Position numbers and translations under genes: made by a program
Notes under the pieces: model-generated
Databases searched by the model: none
What the model was told of the DNA's origin: nothing
Seen by the model: only the letters and a program-made list of their open reading frames with translations
Shown: positions 8,410-15,974 of the stretch, one piece after another
How the letters are laid out: every line of letters starts with the position of its first letter
Numbering within the stretch: position 1 is the stretch's first letter
Source: Streptomyces sp. BK208
Lineage (GTDB): Bacteria > Actinomycetota > Actinomycetes > Streptomycetales > Streptomycetaceae
DNA length: 64,000 bases
Direction of reading: 5' to 3'
Assembly (NCBI RefSeq): GCF_004364245.1
Contig: NZ_SOAV01000013.1
Location: 124,001-188,000 of the forward strand

Positions 8410-9303
8410 GTGATCGCCTACAGCACCCGAGAGCGCCCGGTCGAACGCATGGATCACGGTGACCACCTGTGTCTGGCGTTCAGTGACGAGGCCGAGCAGC
8501 GCCGGGTGGTGACCGCCTATCTTCTGGGAGGCCTGGAGCGCCGTGAGCGCGTGATGTACTTCGCCGACCGGAGCACTCCCGGGCAGGTGCTCACCTGGCT
8601 GCGCGAGGCCGGTACGGATCCGGCGGCCGCGCTGGACAGCGGACAGCTCACGGTGACCACGGCGGACGCCAGCTACCTGGCCGACGGCCCCTTCGACGCC
8701 GATGCCATGGTGGCCACCCTCCAGAAGGAGGTCAGCGACTCGCTCGCGGCCGGCTACACCGGCTTCCGGGTCAGCGGGGAGATGGGCTGGGCCCTGCGCG
8801 ACATCCCCGGCGCCGAGCGGCTGGGCGAGTACGAGACGAAGGTGAACGACGTGTTCGCCGGACGCCCCGCCTCCGCCGTCTGCCAGTACGACGCCCGTCG
8901 TTTCGACGCCGGGTCCCTGGACGCCTTCGACCGGTGCCATCCCGGAATCGTGGCGCAGCAGCCGCTGCACACCAGTTCGTCGCTTCAACTGGTGCCGTCC
9001 CTGCGTGACGGCCGGCAGTCGCTGCGCGTGATCGGTGACGTGGACTACCACTGCGCCGAAGCACTGTCCGGCGCGCTGGAGACGGTCTGCGACTGGCCGG
9101 GTGACATCACGGTCGACATGAGCGCCCTCCAGTTCATCGACCTCGCCGGTGTCCGCGCCCTGGTGCGCACCGCCGAGCGGCTGCCCGACGGGCGCAGGCT
9201 CCACGTGGTCGACCTGGATCCCATGCTGAGCAACGTCATCCACGTCATCGGCTGGGACGAGACACCGGCTCTCACCGTCACCGCGCGGGCGGTCTCCGCG
9301 TGA
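8410..9303 (+). CDS. MEDS-STAS fusion regulator
   Basis: A 297-residue two-domain signalling protein. Residues about 10-190 form a MEDS (DcmR-type sensory) domain: HGDHLCLAFSDE, then VMYFADRSTPGQVLTWL, GEMGWALRDIPGAERLGEYE and CQYDARRFD. Residues about 200-290 form a STAS domain: QSLRVIGDVDYHCAEALSGAL and FIDLAGVRALV. In the STAS loop D244, L245, A246 and G247 replace the usual Asp-Ser-Ser-Gly, so the phospho-acceptor serine is missing. The start was set at GTG 8410 because GAAGGAC lies just upstream and the MEDS domain begins soon after; the frame stays open further upstream without coding character. The stop overlaps the next gene by GTGA, so the two are coupled. A ligand-sensing antagonist for the partner ATPase is the likely role (inference). 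Confidence 0.85.
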   Translation: MIAYSTRERPVERMDHGDHLCLAFSDEAEQRRVVTAYLLGGLERRERVMYFADRSTPGQVLTWLREAGTDPAAALDSGQLTVTTADASYLADGPFDADAMVATLQKEVSDSLAAGYTGFRVSGEMGWALRDIPGAERLGEYETKVNDVFAGRPASAVCQYDARRFDAGSLDAFDRCHPGIVAQQPLHTSSSLQLVPSLRDGRQSLRVIGDVDYHCAEALSGALETVCDWPGDITVDMSALQFIDLAGVRALVRTAERLPDGRRLHVVDLDPMLSNVIHVIGWDETPALTVTARAVSA

Positions 9304-10280
9304 GCACCGTCGCAGCGCCGTACCCGCAGGGAGACGCGCCCCACCCCCGCGAGAGCGCACCGCAGGCGAGCCACCAGGCACTGGTCTACGGCAGCGACGA
9401 GGCCTTCCTCGCCGCGATGGTGCCGTTCTGCCGGAGCGGTGTGGAAGCGGGTGACACCGTCCTGGCCGTGACGACCCGCAGCAACGTGGACCTTCTGCTC
9501 GAGGAGCTGGGGGAGGCGGCCCGGCACGTCGAGTTCGTCGACGCCGACGACTGGTGCCGCACGCCCGGACCCACCCTGGGCGCCTACCGACGCTACGTCG
9601 AGCAGTACACCGCACGAGGCCGTGCCCGCCGGCTACGGGTGATCAGCGAGCCGGTCTGGCACGGACGCGCCCTGCTGGAGGCATCCGAGCGGACCCGCTA
9701 CGAGTCAGCACTCGATGCCGCGTTCACCGACCGCCGTGCGCACATCGTCTGTCTCTACGACACGCGCACCCTGCCCGAGGCCGTGGTCGCCGACGTCCGG
9801 CGTACCCACCCCGCGCCGCTGACCGGCCCCCGCTCCACCGCACCGGGTACCGGCCGCGGTCCCCGGCAGCGCCCGCTGGAGCCGGTGCCCGCCGACGGCG
9901 AGGAGGCCGTGATGCGCTTCGGGCGCGACCTTTCCGCCGTCCGCGCCTTCGTCACCGAGGCCGCCACCGCGCTGGGCATGCCCGACGACCGGACCCGACG
10001 GCTGGTCTTCGCCGTCAACGAGGTCGCCACCAACGCCCTCCAGCACGGTGCAGAGGGCAAGGGACGGGTGACCGTACGGCGCTGCGGATCCCGCGTCGTC
10101 TGCGACGTCACCAGCCCCTGCAACACCGCGGGCCTCGACTGGTACGCCGGGTACCTGCCGCCCGATCCGGCACAGCGGCGGGGCCACGGGTTGTGGGCGG
10201 TGCGCCAGCTGTGCGACGCGATGGAAGTCGGCGCCGGCTCCCGGGAGACGACCGTCCGACTGCACGTGACCCTGCCCTGA
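9300..10280 (+). CDS. MEDS-HATPase fusion (RsbW-like kinase with sensory domain)
   Basis: A 326-residue protein with an N-terminal MEDS domain (about 20-180: HQALVYGSDEAFLAAMVPF, GDTVLAVTTRSNVDLL, RVISEPVWHGRALLEASERTRYE, HIVCLYDTRTLPE) and a C-terminal RsbW-like ATPase (about 200-326). The ATPase carries the N-box FAVNEVATNALQHGAEGKG and the G-box RRGHGLWAVRQLCD. The start is GTG 9300, inside the stop of the MEDS-STAS gene. Kinase and STAS antagonist thus each carry the same type of sensory domain and are made from coupled cistrons. MEDS domains are known from methanogen/methylotroph sensors such as DcmR and are thought to bind small hydrophobic or one-carbon ligands. The ligand here is unknown. 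Confidence 0.86.
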   Translation: MSTVAAPYPQGDAPHPRESAPQASHQALVYGSDEAFLAAMVPFCRSGVEAGDTVLAVTTRSNVDLLLEELGEAARHVEFVDADDWCRTPGPTLGAYRRYVEQYTARGRARRLRVISEPVWHGRALLEASERTRYESALDAAFTDRRAHIVCLYDTRTLPEAVVADVRRTHPAPLTGPRSTAPGTGRGPRQRPLEPVPADGEEAVMRFGRDLSAVRAFVTEAATALGMPDDRTRRLVFAVNEVATNALQHGAEGKGRVTVRRCGSRVVCDVTSPCNTAGLDWYAGYLPPDPAQRRGHGLWAVRQLCDAMEVGAGSRETTVRLHVTLP

Positions 10281-10353
10281 CATCCGGCAGCCAGTAGCGC
10301 CGGTACAGCGTCCCCCGCCGGGGACGGGGATCCGAGAGCAGCCGGACGGAGCG

Positions 10354-10929
10354 TCAGGCGGGCGCCGACGCGGGGGCGGTGAGGTAGGGCGAGATGTTGC
10401 GCCAGGCACGCTCGACGTACTCGTCCTTCTCGCCGACCGGGGCGACGTAGTGCAGGGCGTCCGCGGCGGCCTCCCCGCTCCGCAGTCGGGCGATGACCCA
10501 GGCGGCGAGGTAGGGCGAAGCCAGACACCCGCCGGCGGTGGCGACGTTGCCCTTGGCGTAGAAGGGCTGGTCGAGGACCTCGACGCCGGCCGCGACGACC
10601 CAGGGTTTCGTGGTCAGGTCGGTGCAGGCGGGGACGTCGTCGAGCAGTCCGAGCCTGGCCAGGACCAGTGCGCCGGAGCACTGGGCCGCCACGAGCCGGC
10701 GTGAGGGATCCAGGCCCCGCAGGACCTCCATGATCGCCGGGTCTTCGACGACCTCACGGGTGGCGATGCCGCTGCCCACGATGACCGCGTCGGCGGAGCA
10801 CGCCTCCTCCAGGGTGGCCATCCCTTCGACGACCACTCCGTTCATGGAGGTCACCTTGGCACCGGGAGTGGCGAGGGTGACGCGCCAGTCGGCGGCCTTG
10901 ACGCGGTTGAGAACTCCGAGCGCGATCAG
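10354..10929 (-). pseudogene. DJ-1/PfpI family protein, 5'-truncated
   Basis: The frame encodes most of a DJ-1/PfpI domain: SADAVIVGSGIATREVV, the nucleophile elbow AAQCSGALVLARLGLL with its conserved cysteine, TDLTTKPWV, GNVATAGGCLASPYLAAWVIARL and HYVAPVGEKDEYVERAWRNISPYL. Homology continues upstream of the first usable start (GTG at 10854) through ADWRVTLATPG and LIALGVLNRV back to about 10929. Then only 9 codons separate it, in the same frame, from the TGA of the methyltransferase gene at 10957-10959. The first beta strand and its ATG (roughly 15-20 residues, usually like VVVFDGFNELD) are gone. A start at GTG 10854 would give a 166-residue product lacking beta-1 and the first helix. I judge it a deletion remnant. 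Confidence 0.7.
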
Positions 10930-10956
10930 GGAGTGGCGGCGAACTGCCGCCGCCGT

Positions 10957-11754
10957 TCAGCCGATCTTGCGGGCCACGCCTCCGTAGATGCCTATCCCGG
11001 CGGACGTCGCCGTCGGCGGTGCGTCCGGCCGCCACGACGAGGCCTGGACGAGGCCGGGGTCGGTCAGCCGGAAACCGTCGAAGTACGCCTCGATCTCGGC
11101 ACGGGAGCGTGGATTGAGAGGAGTGGCGGCCCTGTCGTAGACGGCCTGGGCCCCGCTGCAGTCGGCGAAGTCACCCGTGACGTGCGAGAGCACCAGGTAG
11201 CTGCCGGCGGGGAGCGCGTCGCGCAGGGCGGCGACGACTCGCGCGGGCTCGTGCGCATGGGTGAGGAAGTGGACGACGGAGACCAGGAGCAGGGCGACCG
11301 GCCGGTCGAAGTCGATGACCTCGCGCACGCCCGGATGCTCGACGACGGCCCTCGGGTCGCGCAGGTCGGCGAGCGCGACGCCGATCGCGTCGGAACTGCG
11401 GAGCAGCGCGTCCGCGTGCGCCGTCACGATCGGATCGTTGTCGACGTAGGCGACGCGCACGTCCGCCGCCGTCTCCAGGGCGATCTCGTGCACGTTCGGG
11501 GAGTGGGGCAACCCGCTGCCGATGTCGAGGATCTGCCGCGGACCGGCCCGGACGACGTGACGGACGGCGCGCTCGAGGAAGGCACGGTTGGCCCGGGCGG
11601 CGGCTCGCTCCTCGGGCGCGACGGCGAGCAGTTCGTCACCGGCCTGTTGGTCGACCCGGTAGTTGTCCTTGCCACCGAGCAGATAGTCGTAGATCCTCGC
11701 GGAGTGAGGCCTGCCGGTGTCGATCACCGGGACGTGCGAGCCGTGCCGTCTCAA
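10957..11754 (-). CDS. SAM-dependent methyltransferase, DUF574 family
   Basis: A 265-residue protein of the Streptomyces-abundant DUF574 (Methyltransf_19) family. Diagnostic segments are DTGRPHSARIYDYLLGGKDNY near residue 12, the Rossmann SAM-binding motif QILDIGSGLPHSPNVHEIA near 75-93, VAYVDNDPIVTAHADALL, and the C-terminal GIYGGVARK. Such proteins are numerous in Streptomyces and mostly of unknown substrate. The start is an ATG at 11754. The gene is followed directly, in frame, by the truncated DJ-1 gene. Divergent from the XRE regulator gene across about 175 bp. Confidence 0.88.
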   Translation of the reverse strand: MRRHGSHVPVIDTGRPHSARIYDYLLGGKDNYRVDQQAGDELLAVAPEERAAARANRAFLERAVRHVVRAGPRQILDIGSGLPHSPNVHEIALETAADVRVAYVDNDPIVTAHADALLRSSDAIGVALADLRDPRAVVEHPGVREVIDFDRPVALLLVSVVHFLTHAHEPARVVAALRDALPAGSYLVLSHVTGDFADCSGAQAVYDRAATPLNPRSRAEIEAYFDGFRLTDPGLVQASSWRPDAPPTATSAGIGIYGGVARKIG

Positions 11755-11859
11755 GCGGCGCTCCTCTCGGCGGTCGCTGCGGTCTGAGGACTACGAGGGC
11801 CGGGTGCTCCTTCGGACAGGGGCCGACAGAGGGGGCCCGCCGACGGTGCGATCCTGCCT

Positions 11860-11887
11860 TTGCGTCCGACGGTGTGTCAACTAAAGT
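11860..11887 (+). promoter_or_regulatory. possible vegetative promoter and small inverted repeat for the XRE gene
   Basis: TTGCGT (11860-11865) and TAAAGT (11882-11887) are spaced by 16 bp and resemble HrdB-type -35/-10 elements, about 40 bp upstream of the GTG start. TGTGT (11873-11877) and ACACA (11888-11892) form an inverted repeat over the -10 region that could be an autoregulatory site. This is pattern reading only. Confidence 0.4.
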
Positions 11888-11928
11888 ACACAGAAGCCAG
11901 ATCGGTGAGGGCGAGAGAGATACACGAC

Positions 11929-12492
11929 GTGGGCGTGAGTCGTAACGAGGGCGAGCCCCAGGGGGACGCAGGCGCCGAAGCGCAGAGTTCGCGGCCGCAC
12001 TCCCTCGCGCAGAAGCTGAAGTGGCTCATGGCCCACCGCAGGGACGCACGGGGCAGGGCCTACGTCTCCCGCACCCTGTCACAGGCCGTGGACGACCTGC
12101 CCGACCCGCCCGCGTCGACGTCGTTCGCACTCATCGCGAAACTCGCGAACGGCGGGCAGGACAACCCGACCGTCAAGACCGTCCTGGCCCTGTGCCGGGC
12201 CCTCGGCGACGTACCGCCGGCGTACCTGCTGCCGCACGCCGCCTACGACGACCTCGACGCGCTCGAAGCCTTCGAGGACCCGCTGGCCCGGCGTGTGCTC
12301 GCCCTGCTGCGCGACCTGCCGGAGAGCGAGGTCCTGAAGGTCGTCGCCCACCTGGAGGCGCGCCGCGGCCATCTCGGCATGCCCTCCCCGCCGGACGACG
12401 GATCGGACGCCGGGAAGCCGAAGCGGGCCCGGCGCCGACGGACTGGAACCGAAGCCGCCCGATACGCGGCCGACGCACTGGAAGGTCTCTGA
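11929..12492 (+). CDS. XRE-like helix-turn-helix regulator
   Basis: A 187-residue regulator of the Streptomyces XRE-like group. The DNA-binding region spans about residues 20-95: LAQKLKWLMAHRRDARGRAYVSRTLSQAV, then FALIAKLANGGQDNPTVKTVLALCRALGDVPPAYLLP. The following segment (LARRVLALLRDLPESEVLKVVAHLEARRG) is helical and probably used for dimerisation. The C-terminus is basic. GTG 11929 was chosen because GCGAGAGAGA precedes it; GTG 11935 is an alternative. The stop overlaps the ATG of the membrane protein gene (TGATG at 12490-12494). This regulator/membrane pairing recurs in Streptomyces, which suggests that the two act together. Confidence 0.8.
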   Translation: MGVSRNEGEPQGDAGAEAQSSRPHSLAQKLKWLMAHRRDARGRAYVSRTLSQAVDDLPDPPASTSFALIAKLANGGQDNPTVKTVLALCRALGDVPPAYLLPHAAYDDLDALEAFEDPLARRVLALLRDLPESEVLKVVAHLEARRGHLGMPSPPDDGSDAGKPKRARRRRTGTEAARYAADALEGL

Positions 12493-13262
12493 TGGACGGC
12501 ATAATCTTCGGATCCTGCACCGTCGCAGGAGTGATCGTCACCGCGTTGTGCACCCGAAGAGCACTGCATCACCCGCGCGTGTTCACCTGGCTGATCGCGG
12601 TGGCGTTCGCCGTGTGCACCGTCGGGGTCCTCTTCGCGGTCCCCGCCGTCGCGAGGACGGCCGAGGACGTCACCGGCCTGGACAACGCCGGCAAGCTGGT
12701 GGCCCACGTCTGCGCCATCCTCTGGTGCGCGGCGCTGCAGATCACCATGGTGGACCTGGCCTATCGCCCGGAGTACCTGCGCACCGCCATGTACCAGCGC
12801 ATCTTCGCGGCCGTCGTCGAACTGGCCGTCATGGTCCCGCTCTTCCTTGCGGCCAACGGCGAGGACGTCGAATTCACCACGGCCTACGCCGACCACTCCT
12901 CGGTGGCCGCCTATCTCCTCGTCTACCTCTCCTACGTCCTGGTCACCTGCGGTGAACTCGCCTTCATGTGCGGCCGGACCGCCCGCCGCAGCCGGGCCAC
13001 CCGCCCCTGGACCGGCGCCGGCTTCGCCCTGTGCACGCTCGCGGCCGTCCTGGGCGTCGGATACACGATCTCCAAGGGGTCGTACATCGTCCTCTACACG
13101 CTCGACAGCCCGTGGTCCCTCGACGTCGAGGAAGCGGTGAGCCCGGCACTGAGCGGCCTCGCCGTCCTGTTCCTCTTCGCGGGTCTGACGATGCCGATGC
13201 TCGGCGGCATGCTCCAGCGATTGCGCGAACGCGAGCCGGCCGCGCGAGGCGCCGGCCGGTAG
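12492..13262 (+). CDS. MAB_1171c family integral membrane protein
   Basis: A 256-residue multi-helix membrane protein of the MAB_1171c family, annotated elsewhere as putative transporter. Six to seven hydrophobic segments are visible, for example IIFGSCTVAGVIVTALC, FTWLIAVAFAVCTVGVLFAV, VVELAVMVPLFLAA, AAYLLVYLSYVLVTCGEL, GAGFALCTLAAVLGVGY and LSGLAVLFLFAGLTMPML. The family hallmark of helices with short cytoplasmic loops and a final Arg-rich tail is present. It is coupled to the XRE regulator by a TGATG overlap. Transport function is not demonstrated by the sequence; a signalling partner for the regulator is equally possible. Confidence 0.78.
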   Translation: MDGIIFGSCTVAGVIVTALCTRRALHHPRVFTWLIAVAFAVCTVGVLFAVPAVARTAEDVTGLDNAGKLVAHVCAILWCAALQITMVDLAYRPEYLRTAMYQRIFAAVVELAVMVPLFLAANGEDVEFTTAYADHSSVAAYLLVYLSYVLVTCGELAFMCGRTARRSRATRPWTGAGFALCTLAAVLGVGYTISKGSYIVLYTLDSPWSLDVEEAVSPALSGLAVLFLFAGLTMPMLGGMLQRLREREPAARGAGR

Positions 13263-13500
13263 CCGACGTACCGTCTGCGTCCGAACAGCTCCCCCCGGCA
13301 CGGTGTGGTGAACCGCGGGCACACCGCCGCGCAGGCCGAGTCCGTCTGCTCGGTGCGCTGTGCCGACAACGACGCCGTGGCCCGCCACCGTGCCCGGCTC
13401 CGGGGAGCCGAACCGGCGGGCGGCTGACCGCGTACCCGCGGTTTCCGGCCTTCCTCGCGGAGGCCGGAAAACGGCGGCGCGGAGGGGGCAGACGAAAGAC

Positions 13501-13785
13501 ATGACGGACACACAAGTTCGGCCCGAAGAACGCAAGACGCGGGAAACCCGTGCCCGGGGCACCATGGCGATCTGGCAGTGGGCCAGATGGGCGGCGCTCT
13601 TCCTCGCTGTCGGCTGGGCGCTGAACCTGGTCGCCGAACTGGTCGAGGGTGCGCAGGGACGGGGCCTGTGGTGGCCTCTGATCAGCACCGTCATCTGGGC
13701 CGGGGTGACCGTGCACGGGTTCGTGACCTACCGCCGGATCAGGACGACGACGCTGCCGGCCCTCACCGGGCGACGATCCCTCTGA
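13501..13785 (+). CDS. small two-helix membrane protein, unknown
   Basis: A 94-residue protein with a charged N-terminus (MTDTQVRPEERKTRETRARG) and two hydrophobic segments, WQWARWAALFLAVGWALNLVAELV and WWPLISTVIWAGVTVHGFVTY. GGAGGGGGCAGACG precedes ATG 13501. It lies 25 nt before the YrhK gene in the same direction, so they may be cotranscribed. I do not recognise a family. Confidence 0.6.
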   Translation: MTDTQVRPEERKTRETRARGTMAIWQWARWAALFLAVGWALNLVAELVEGAQGRGLWWPLISTVIWAGVTVHGFVTYRRIRTTTLPALTGRRSL

Positions 13786-13810
13786 TCGCTCTGTCCGTAA
13801 CGTGGGGGGT

Positions 13811-14125
13811 ATGAGGAACACCGAGGGAAGCACGTCGTTGGTCATCCGCCTGGGCGGGGAGGAACTCGTCATCGGACGGCGCTACGAAGCCGCCAGTATC
13901 GCGAACGACGTCCTCATCGCGCTGTGGTTCATCGCCGGCAGCGTCATGTTCTTCAACGAACGGTGGACCACGGCCGGCACCTGGTGCTTCCTGGTCGGCA
14001 GCATCGAGCTGCTCGTCCGGCCCGCCATTCGCCTCACCCGCCACCTGCACCTGCAACGCGTCCACTCCCGCGCTCCGGAGCCCCACGCTCCCGTCGCGTC
14101 CTCCGACGGTTCGCAGGACTTCTGA
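13811..14125 (+). CDS. YrhK family protein
   Basis: A 104-residue YrhK-type membrane protein. The conserved domain reads RRYEAASIANDVLIALWFIAGSVMFF followed by WTTAGTWCFLVGSIELLVRPAIRLTRH, giving two transmembrane helices. Function in the family is unknown. ATG 13811 is preceded by GTGGGGGGT. It is convergent with the ThuA gene, with a strong shared terminator between them at 14146-14193. Confidence 0.82.
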   Translation: MRNTEGSTSLVIRLGGEELVIGRRYEAASIANDVLIALWFIAGSVMFFNERWTTAGTWCFLVGSIELLVRPAIRLTRHLHLQRVHSRAPEPHAPVASSDGSQDF

Positions 14126-14145
14126 ACGTGTGACGGGAGCAGCCT

Positions 14146-14193
14146 CGCACGCCGTGCGGGCGGAGCGGAGGTCTTCTCGCCCGCACGGCGTGC
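14146..14193. terminator. bidirectional terminator between yrhK and the lectin operon
   Basis: GCACGCCGTGCGGGC (14146-14160) pairs perfectly with GCCCGCACGGCGTGC (14179-14193) across an 18-nt loop. It lies between two convergent genes ending at 14125 and 14212. Confidence 0.75.
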
Positions 14194-14211
14194 TGTGGCA
14201 CGGACCGGCCG

Positions 14212-15957
14212 TCAGGGCAGGGTCCATTTCTGGTTGGGTCCGGTGTGGCAGGTCCACAGGTGGACGGGGGTGCCGTCGTTCCAGGTGCCGCCGGAGGCGT
14301 CGAGGCATTTGCCGGACCGGGGGTTGCGGAGGGTGCCGTCGGGCTGGGGAGTCCAGGTCTGGGCGGCGGTGTTGTTGCAGGTCCACAGTTGGATCCTGGT
14401 GCCGTCGGCGGTGGCGCCGCCGGAGACGTCCAGGCATTTGCCGAGGGCCTTGAGAGCGCCGGTGCCGGTGCCGGTGGTGGTCCAGGTCTGGGCGCTGGTG
14501 TTGTTGCAGGTCCAGAGCTGGATCTCGGTGCCGTCGGCGGTCTGTGCGCCGTCGACGTCCAGGCACTTGCCGTTGACGCCCTTGACGGCGCCGGAACGCT
14601 GCCCAGGAGTACCGCCGCCGGACTGCTTGACCCGGATGTCGCGGAACGCCGCCTCGTCGCCGTCACCGTGGTTCTGGATGCCGATGTGGCCCTGCTTGAG
14701 GCTTCGCGCCGGGTCGGTGTTGGTGAAGTCGTTGATCTTGCGACCGTTGAGGAACAGCTCCAGCCGCTCACCGGTGACCCGGATCTCGTACGTGTTCCAC
14801 TCGCCCGGCGGATTGAGTGCCGCGTCGCGCGCGGCGGTGTCGGCCGACTGGAAGCCGTAGACGGAGCCCGTCGTGCGGTCGGGGGTGTCGGTGGCGTCGA
14901 TCTGGATCTCGTAGCCGTTGTCCACCGCCGACCACGGGTCGTCGGAGGCGGGGAAGCCGACGAGGACGCCTGAGTTGTCGTCCCCGCTCACCTTCCAGTC
15001 CAGCTTCAGGGAGTAGTCGCCGGTGAGCTCCTCGGCCTGGTACCAGTACATGCCGAGCCCGCCGTGGGAGGTGAGGGTCCCGTCGGCGAGGGTGAAACCG
15101 CCGGGGCCCGCCTGTTTCCAGCCGCTGGTGCCGGTGCCGTCGAAGAGGGGGCGGTAGCCCGTCTCCGGGCGGCAGTCGGCTTCGGTCATTCCCGCCGCCC
15201 ACCGGATGCCGCCGAGCAGGTGCCGGCGGAACGCGGGGTCGGCGTAGGACTCGTCGGTGTGGCCGCCGCCGGTGTAGAAGGCACGGCCGCCCGCGTAGTC
15301 CTTGCACCAGGCGATCGGGTGGTCGCCGTTCATGTTGCCGCCCGAATAGCTGGACTCGTCGAGCGAGGCCAGCACGTGTGCGGTGGCGCGGGGGTCGGTG
15401 CGGTAGTTGTACCACTCGTCGGTGCGCTGCCAGGTGCGGCCGAGGTGCGCGGTGGCGTCGTGCGCCCGGTCCTCGACCTCTACCGTGGCCTGCTGGACGG
15501 CCGGGTGGGAGTGGAACAGGGCCCCGGCCAGGCCTTCGTAGAAGGGCCACTCGTACTCGGTGTCGGCTGCTGCGTGGACGCCCACGTAGCCGCCGCCCTC
15601 CTCGATGTACTGCTCCATCGCCGCCTGCTGGGTGCCGTTCATTACGTCACCTGTGGTGGACAGGAACACGATGGCCTCGTACTGGGCGAGGTTGCCGGCG
15701 GCGAAGGCCTGCGCGTCCTCCGTCGCCGTGACGGTGAAGTTGTTCGCGGCGCCCAGGTCTCTGAGTGCCGCGATGCCGTCGTCGATGGAGGAGTGGCGGA
15801 AGCCGGCGGTCTTGGAGAAGACGAGTACCTGGTAGGCCGGGTCGGCCATGGCCTCGTCGTGCGCCCGGGCCGACGGTGCGGCCGCCCAGGACTGCGGTGC
15901 CACGCAGAGCAGGGCACCCGCGAGCAGGCAGATCTTCGCTCTCAGCTTCTTGCGCAT
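14212..15957 (-). CDS. secreted ThuA / DUF1080 protein with C-terminal ricin lectin
   Basis: A 581-residue exported multidomain protein. Residues 1-30 are a signal peptide (MRKKLRAKICLLAGALLCVAPQ start, cleavage near SWA-A). A ThuA domain follows at about 40-270: YQVLVFSKTAGFRHSSID, EGGGYVGVHAAADTEYEWPFYEGL, ARATAHVLASLDES and GGHTDESYADPAFRRHLLGGIRW. A 3-keto-disaccharide hydrolase (DUF1080) domain follows at about 280-440 (FDGTGTSGWKQAG, NGYEIQIDATD, GEWNTYEIRV, GHIGIQNHGD). The C-terminus holds a ricin B-type lectin with three QxW-type repeats, each GKCLD...LWTCN...W. ATG 15957 is preceded by GAAGGGGGCGACACC and lies 17 bp after the sugar dehydrogenase stop, so the two form an operon. Role in processing extracellular oxidised sugars is inference. 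Confidence 0.85.
   Translation of the reverse strand: MRKKLRAKICLLAGALLCVAPQSWAAAPSARAHDEAMADPAYQVLVFSKTAGFRHSSIDDGIAALRDLGAANNFTVTATEDAQAFAAGNLAQYEAIVFLSTTGDVMNGTQQAAMEQYIEEGGGYVGVHAAADTEYEWPFYEGLAGALFHSHPAVQQATVEVEDRAHDATAHLGRTWQRTDEWYNYRTDPRATAHVLASLDESSYSGGNMNGDHPIAWCKDYAGGRAFYTGGGHTDESYADPAFRRHLLGGIRWAAGMTEADCRPETGYRPLFDGTGTSGWKQAGPGGFTLADGTLTSHGGLGMYWYQAEELTGDYSLKLDWKVSGDDNSGVLVGFPASDDPWSAVDNGYEIQIDATDTPDRTTGSVYGFQSADTAARDAALNPPGEWNTYEIRVTGERLELFLNGRKINDFTNTDPARSLKQGHIGIQNHGDGDEAAFRDIRVKQSGGGTPGQRSGAVKGVNGKCLDVDGAQTADGTEIQLWTCNNTSAQTWTTTGTGTGALKALGKCLDVSGGATADGTRIQLWTCNNTAAQTWTPQPDGTLRNPRSGKCLDASGGTWNDGTPVHLWTCHTGPNQKWTLP
14214..14617. repeat. 404-bp direct repeat, copy 1 (ricin lectin coding region)
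   Basis: Matches 15977-16380 base for base except for two differences I can find (one near 14453, one near 14606), both silent. It encodes the whole lectin domain plus the preceding Gly-rich linker. The copies are in direct orientation with an offset of 1763 bp. Confidence 0.9.
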
Positions 15958-15974
15958 GGTGTCGCCCCCTTCGG

